A DNA stretch of 64,000 nucleotides from Bacteroidales bacterium UBA4070 (GTDB lineage: Bacteria > Bacteroidota > Bacteroidia > Bacteroidales > VadinHA17): assembly GCA_002383485.1 (NCBI GenBank), contig DFYY01000003.1:56817-120816 (forward strand). Reading direction: 5' to 3'. The notes under the pieces were generated by a model that saw nothing but the letters and a program-made list of their open reading frames with translations, was not told the origin of the DNA and did no database searches. This document shows positions 63,145-64,000 of the stretch, piece after piece. The translations under genes and the position numbers were made by a program. The first letter of the stretch is position 1; every line of letters begins with the position of its first letter.

Positions 63145-63854
63145 CAGCGTTGCATTATGTTGATATAGTTCATTATCCCGTCACGGTATGACTTGCCGAC
63201 GGGCAGTATCTTGGGAGTGTTCCCGACAAAGATGGTGAGGCTGTTTTCGCTGATTGACCTGATGACGCTTTTGTTTACCAGGTATGAGCGGTGTATTCTC
63301 ACAAAGAGGCTTGAGGGGAGTTGCTGTTCAATGGCCCTCATGGTAAAATGGATAGTATATTTCTCATCGCGGGTGATGACGCTGACATAGTTCTCAAGCG
63401 CCTCGACATAGAGTATCTCCTTGAGTTTCAATCGCACCAGCGAAGATGCCTTTTTTATGAATATCTCCTCTTCCCCCGCTGCAGACGGTACTGCCCTGGG
63501 AGCATAGTATTTCATTATCTTTTCCACTGCGCGGCAGAAGCGCGGGTAGGTGATGGGCTTAAGGAGATAATCAATGCCGTTATAGTTAAAGGCCTTGTAA
63601 GCATGTTCCTCGCTTCCGGAGACAAAGATTATGTGTGGAGGATTTTCAAGGCTTGAAAGGAAATCGAAACCATCCATTTCCGGCATCTGGATATCGAGAA
63701 AAATCAGCTCTATATCCCTTCGGGACATGAGAAGGTTTCTCGCCGACAGTGAATCTGAGAAGCTGCCCGCCAGAGACAGGGAAGAAGATTTGCCAACGAA
63801 TTCTTCAAGGGTTCGCAGCCAAACGGGGTCATCATCAACAATTATACAATTCAT
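63144..63854 (-). CDS. LytTR-family response regulator
   Basis: A 236-residue regulator with an N-terminal receiver (about 1-118; acidic pocket VDDDP, phospho-acceptor Asp54 in FLDIQMPEMDG, Lys in LLKPI). The C-terminal LytTR DNA-binding domain spans about 128-232 (SLVRLKLKEILYVEALENYVSVI, FVRIHRSYLVNKSVI, ILPVGKSYRD). In Bacteroidota such regulators pair with a membrane histidine kinase of the LytS/His_kinase type, but none is next to it in the window. Two -7 boxes and an inverted repeat lie upstream. Confidence 0.93.
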   Translation of the reverse strand: MNCIIVDDDPVWLRTLEEFVGKSSSLSLAGSFSDSLSARNLLMSRRDIELIFLDIQMPEMDGFDFLSSLENPPHIIFVSGSEEHAYKAFNYNGIDYLLKPITYPRFCRAVEKIMKYYAPRAVPSAAGEEEIFIKKASSLVRLKLKEILYVEALENYVSVITRDEKYTIHFTMRAIEQQLPSSLFVRIHRSYLVNKSVIRSISENSLTIFVGNTPKILPVGKSYRDGIMNYINIMQR

Positions 63855-63889
63855 TGCGAAGGTTTGCGGTTGGGTTCAAGCGTCGCAAA

Positions 63890-63917
63890 CAAATATACTA
63901 AATTATATACAAAAGTA
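63890..63917 (-). promoter_or_regulatory. Tandem -7 boxes ahead of the LytTR regulator
   Basis: On the minus strand two exact TAnnTTTG matches follow each other: TACTTTTG (63917-63910) and TATATTTG (63897-63890). The nearer one is 36 bases before the ATG. GTTTGCG (63862-63868) and CGCAAAC (63884-63890) form an inverted repeat in the leader, which overlaps the last base of the nearer box and could be an operator. Confidence 0.5.
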
Positions 63918-63941
63918 GCACAACCGGATTTTGCGCGGTAT

Positions 63942-63969
63942 AAAAAAATGCCACATTGAGCGGCACTTT
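63942..63969 (-). terminator. Weak terminator-like hairpin near the right edge
   Basis: TGCC (63949-63952) and GGCA (63962-63965) close a 9-base loop, with AAA/TTT pairs outside after one mismatch; on the minus strand seven Ts follow. The stem is short, so this is only a candidate terminator for a gene beyond the window. Confidence 0.3.
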
Positions 63970-63985
63970 ATAAAAGAAATCGAGT

Positions 63986-64000
63986 AGGAGGAAAATGAAA
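63986..64000 (+). other. Possible start of a gene cut by the window edge
   Basis: AGGAGG (63986-63991) is three bases before ATG at 63995, followed by AAA, so only the first two codons are visible. Shine-Dalgarno sites are otherwise rare here, so this may be chance. Confidence 0.25.

Overview
The window is a piece of chromosome from an anaerobic or microaerophilic member of the Bacteroidota, most likely a Bacteroidales relative that carries the type IX secretion system. Several things point there. Promoters carry TAnnTTTG -7 boxes, and Shine-Dalgarno sequences are almost absent. Two secreted proteins end in T9SS-type sorting domains (one CHU_C/type B, one type A), and there is a family seen mainly in Bacteroidota (DUF6702-like). 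Rubredoxin, rubrerythrin, a biotin/Na+ decarboxylase pump and many [4Fe-4S] proteins indicate anaerobic life. No species can be named from the sequence. Nearly all DNA is coding, no gene-free stretch reaches 300 bases, and no rRNA, tRNA, IS element, prophage or CRISPR array was found.

Layout. 1-8.5 kb (+): a RelA/SpoT alarmone enzyme, a Fur-family regulator without its usual cysteines, purA, an acyl-CoA ligase and a GH2 glycosidase, with one SPOR lipoprotein on the minus strand. 8.7-10.5 kb (-): isocitrate dehydrogenase and a divergent HD protein. 10.6-12.1 kb (+): pepD. 12.1-19.3 kb (-): one cluster reading methylmalonyl-CoA epimerase, biotin-dependent carboxyltransferase, OadG-like subunit, biotin carrier, Na+ pump beta subunit, fused citrate lyase CitD-CitE, CitF and a small rubredoxin. 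19.4-21.8 kb (-): a NapH-NapG-like multi-cluster ferredoxin fusion with a Tat-exported DUF362 protein. 22.0-25.6 kb (+): larC-larE-larB, which build the nickel-pincer cofactor, plus a WbqC-like protein. 25.6-28.6 kb (-): a FadL-type outer-membrane protein and a Ser/Tyr-rich lipoprotein. 28.75-34.35 kb (+): proS, an unknown protein coupled to an Omp85-like protein, and tilS. 34.4-36.4 kb (-): aroB-aroC. 36.5-40.5 kb (+): nth and a large hybrid histidine kinase. 40.5-46.7 kb (-): aroQ-pyk-DUF6702-like-CHU_C protein-TPR protein. 46.8-50.6 kb (+): xerD and ppdK. 50.7-54.1 kb (-): a beta-propeller protein and a T9SS amidase. 54.2-57.7 kb (+): pckA, plsY, rubrerythrin, nitroreductase. The rest: an aminotransferase (-), a small membrane protein (+), htpG (-), and a LytTR regulator coupled to a class III aminotransferase (-).

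Together the metabolic genes describe C4/C3 metabolism around citrate, oxaloacetate, PEP and propionate. Citrate lyase would release oxaloacetate, PEP carboxykinase, PPDK and pyruvate kinase interconvert oxaloacetate, PEP and pyruvate, and the Na+-pumping decarboxylase with methylmalonyl-CoA epimerase fits a succinate-to-propionate route that conserves energy as a sodium gradient. The linkage of citrate lyase to a methylmalonyl-CoA-type pump is the most interesting system here. Other points worth attention are the NapH-NapG fusion with an internal twin-arginine segment, the His-rich LarC, the cysteine-poor Fur protein, and a composite intergenic repeat built from 7-bp units and a 32-bp core. 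I did not find a clearly unprecedented system; most of the window is ordinary core genome.
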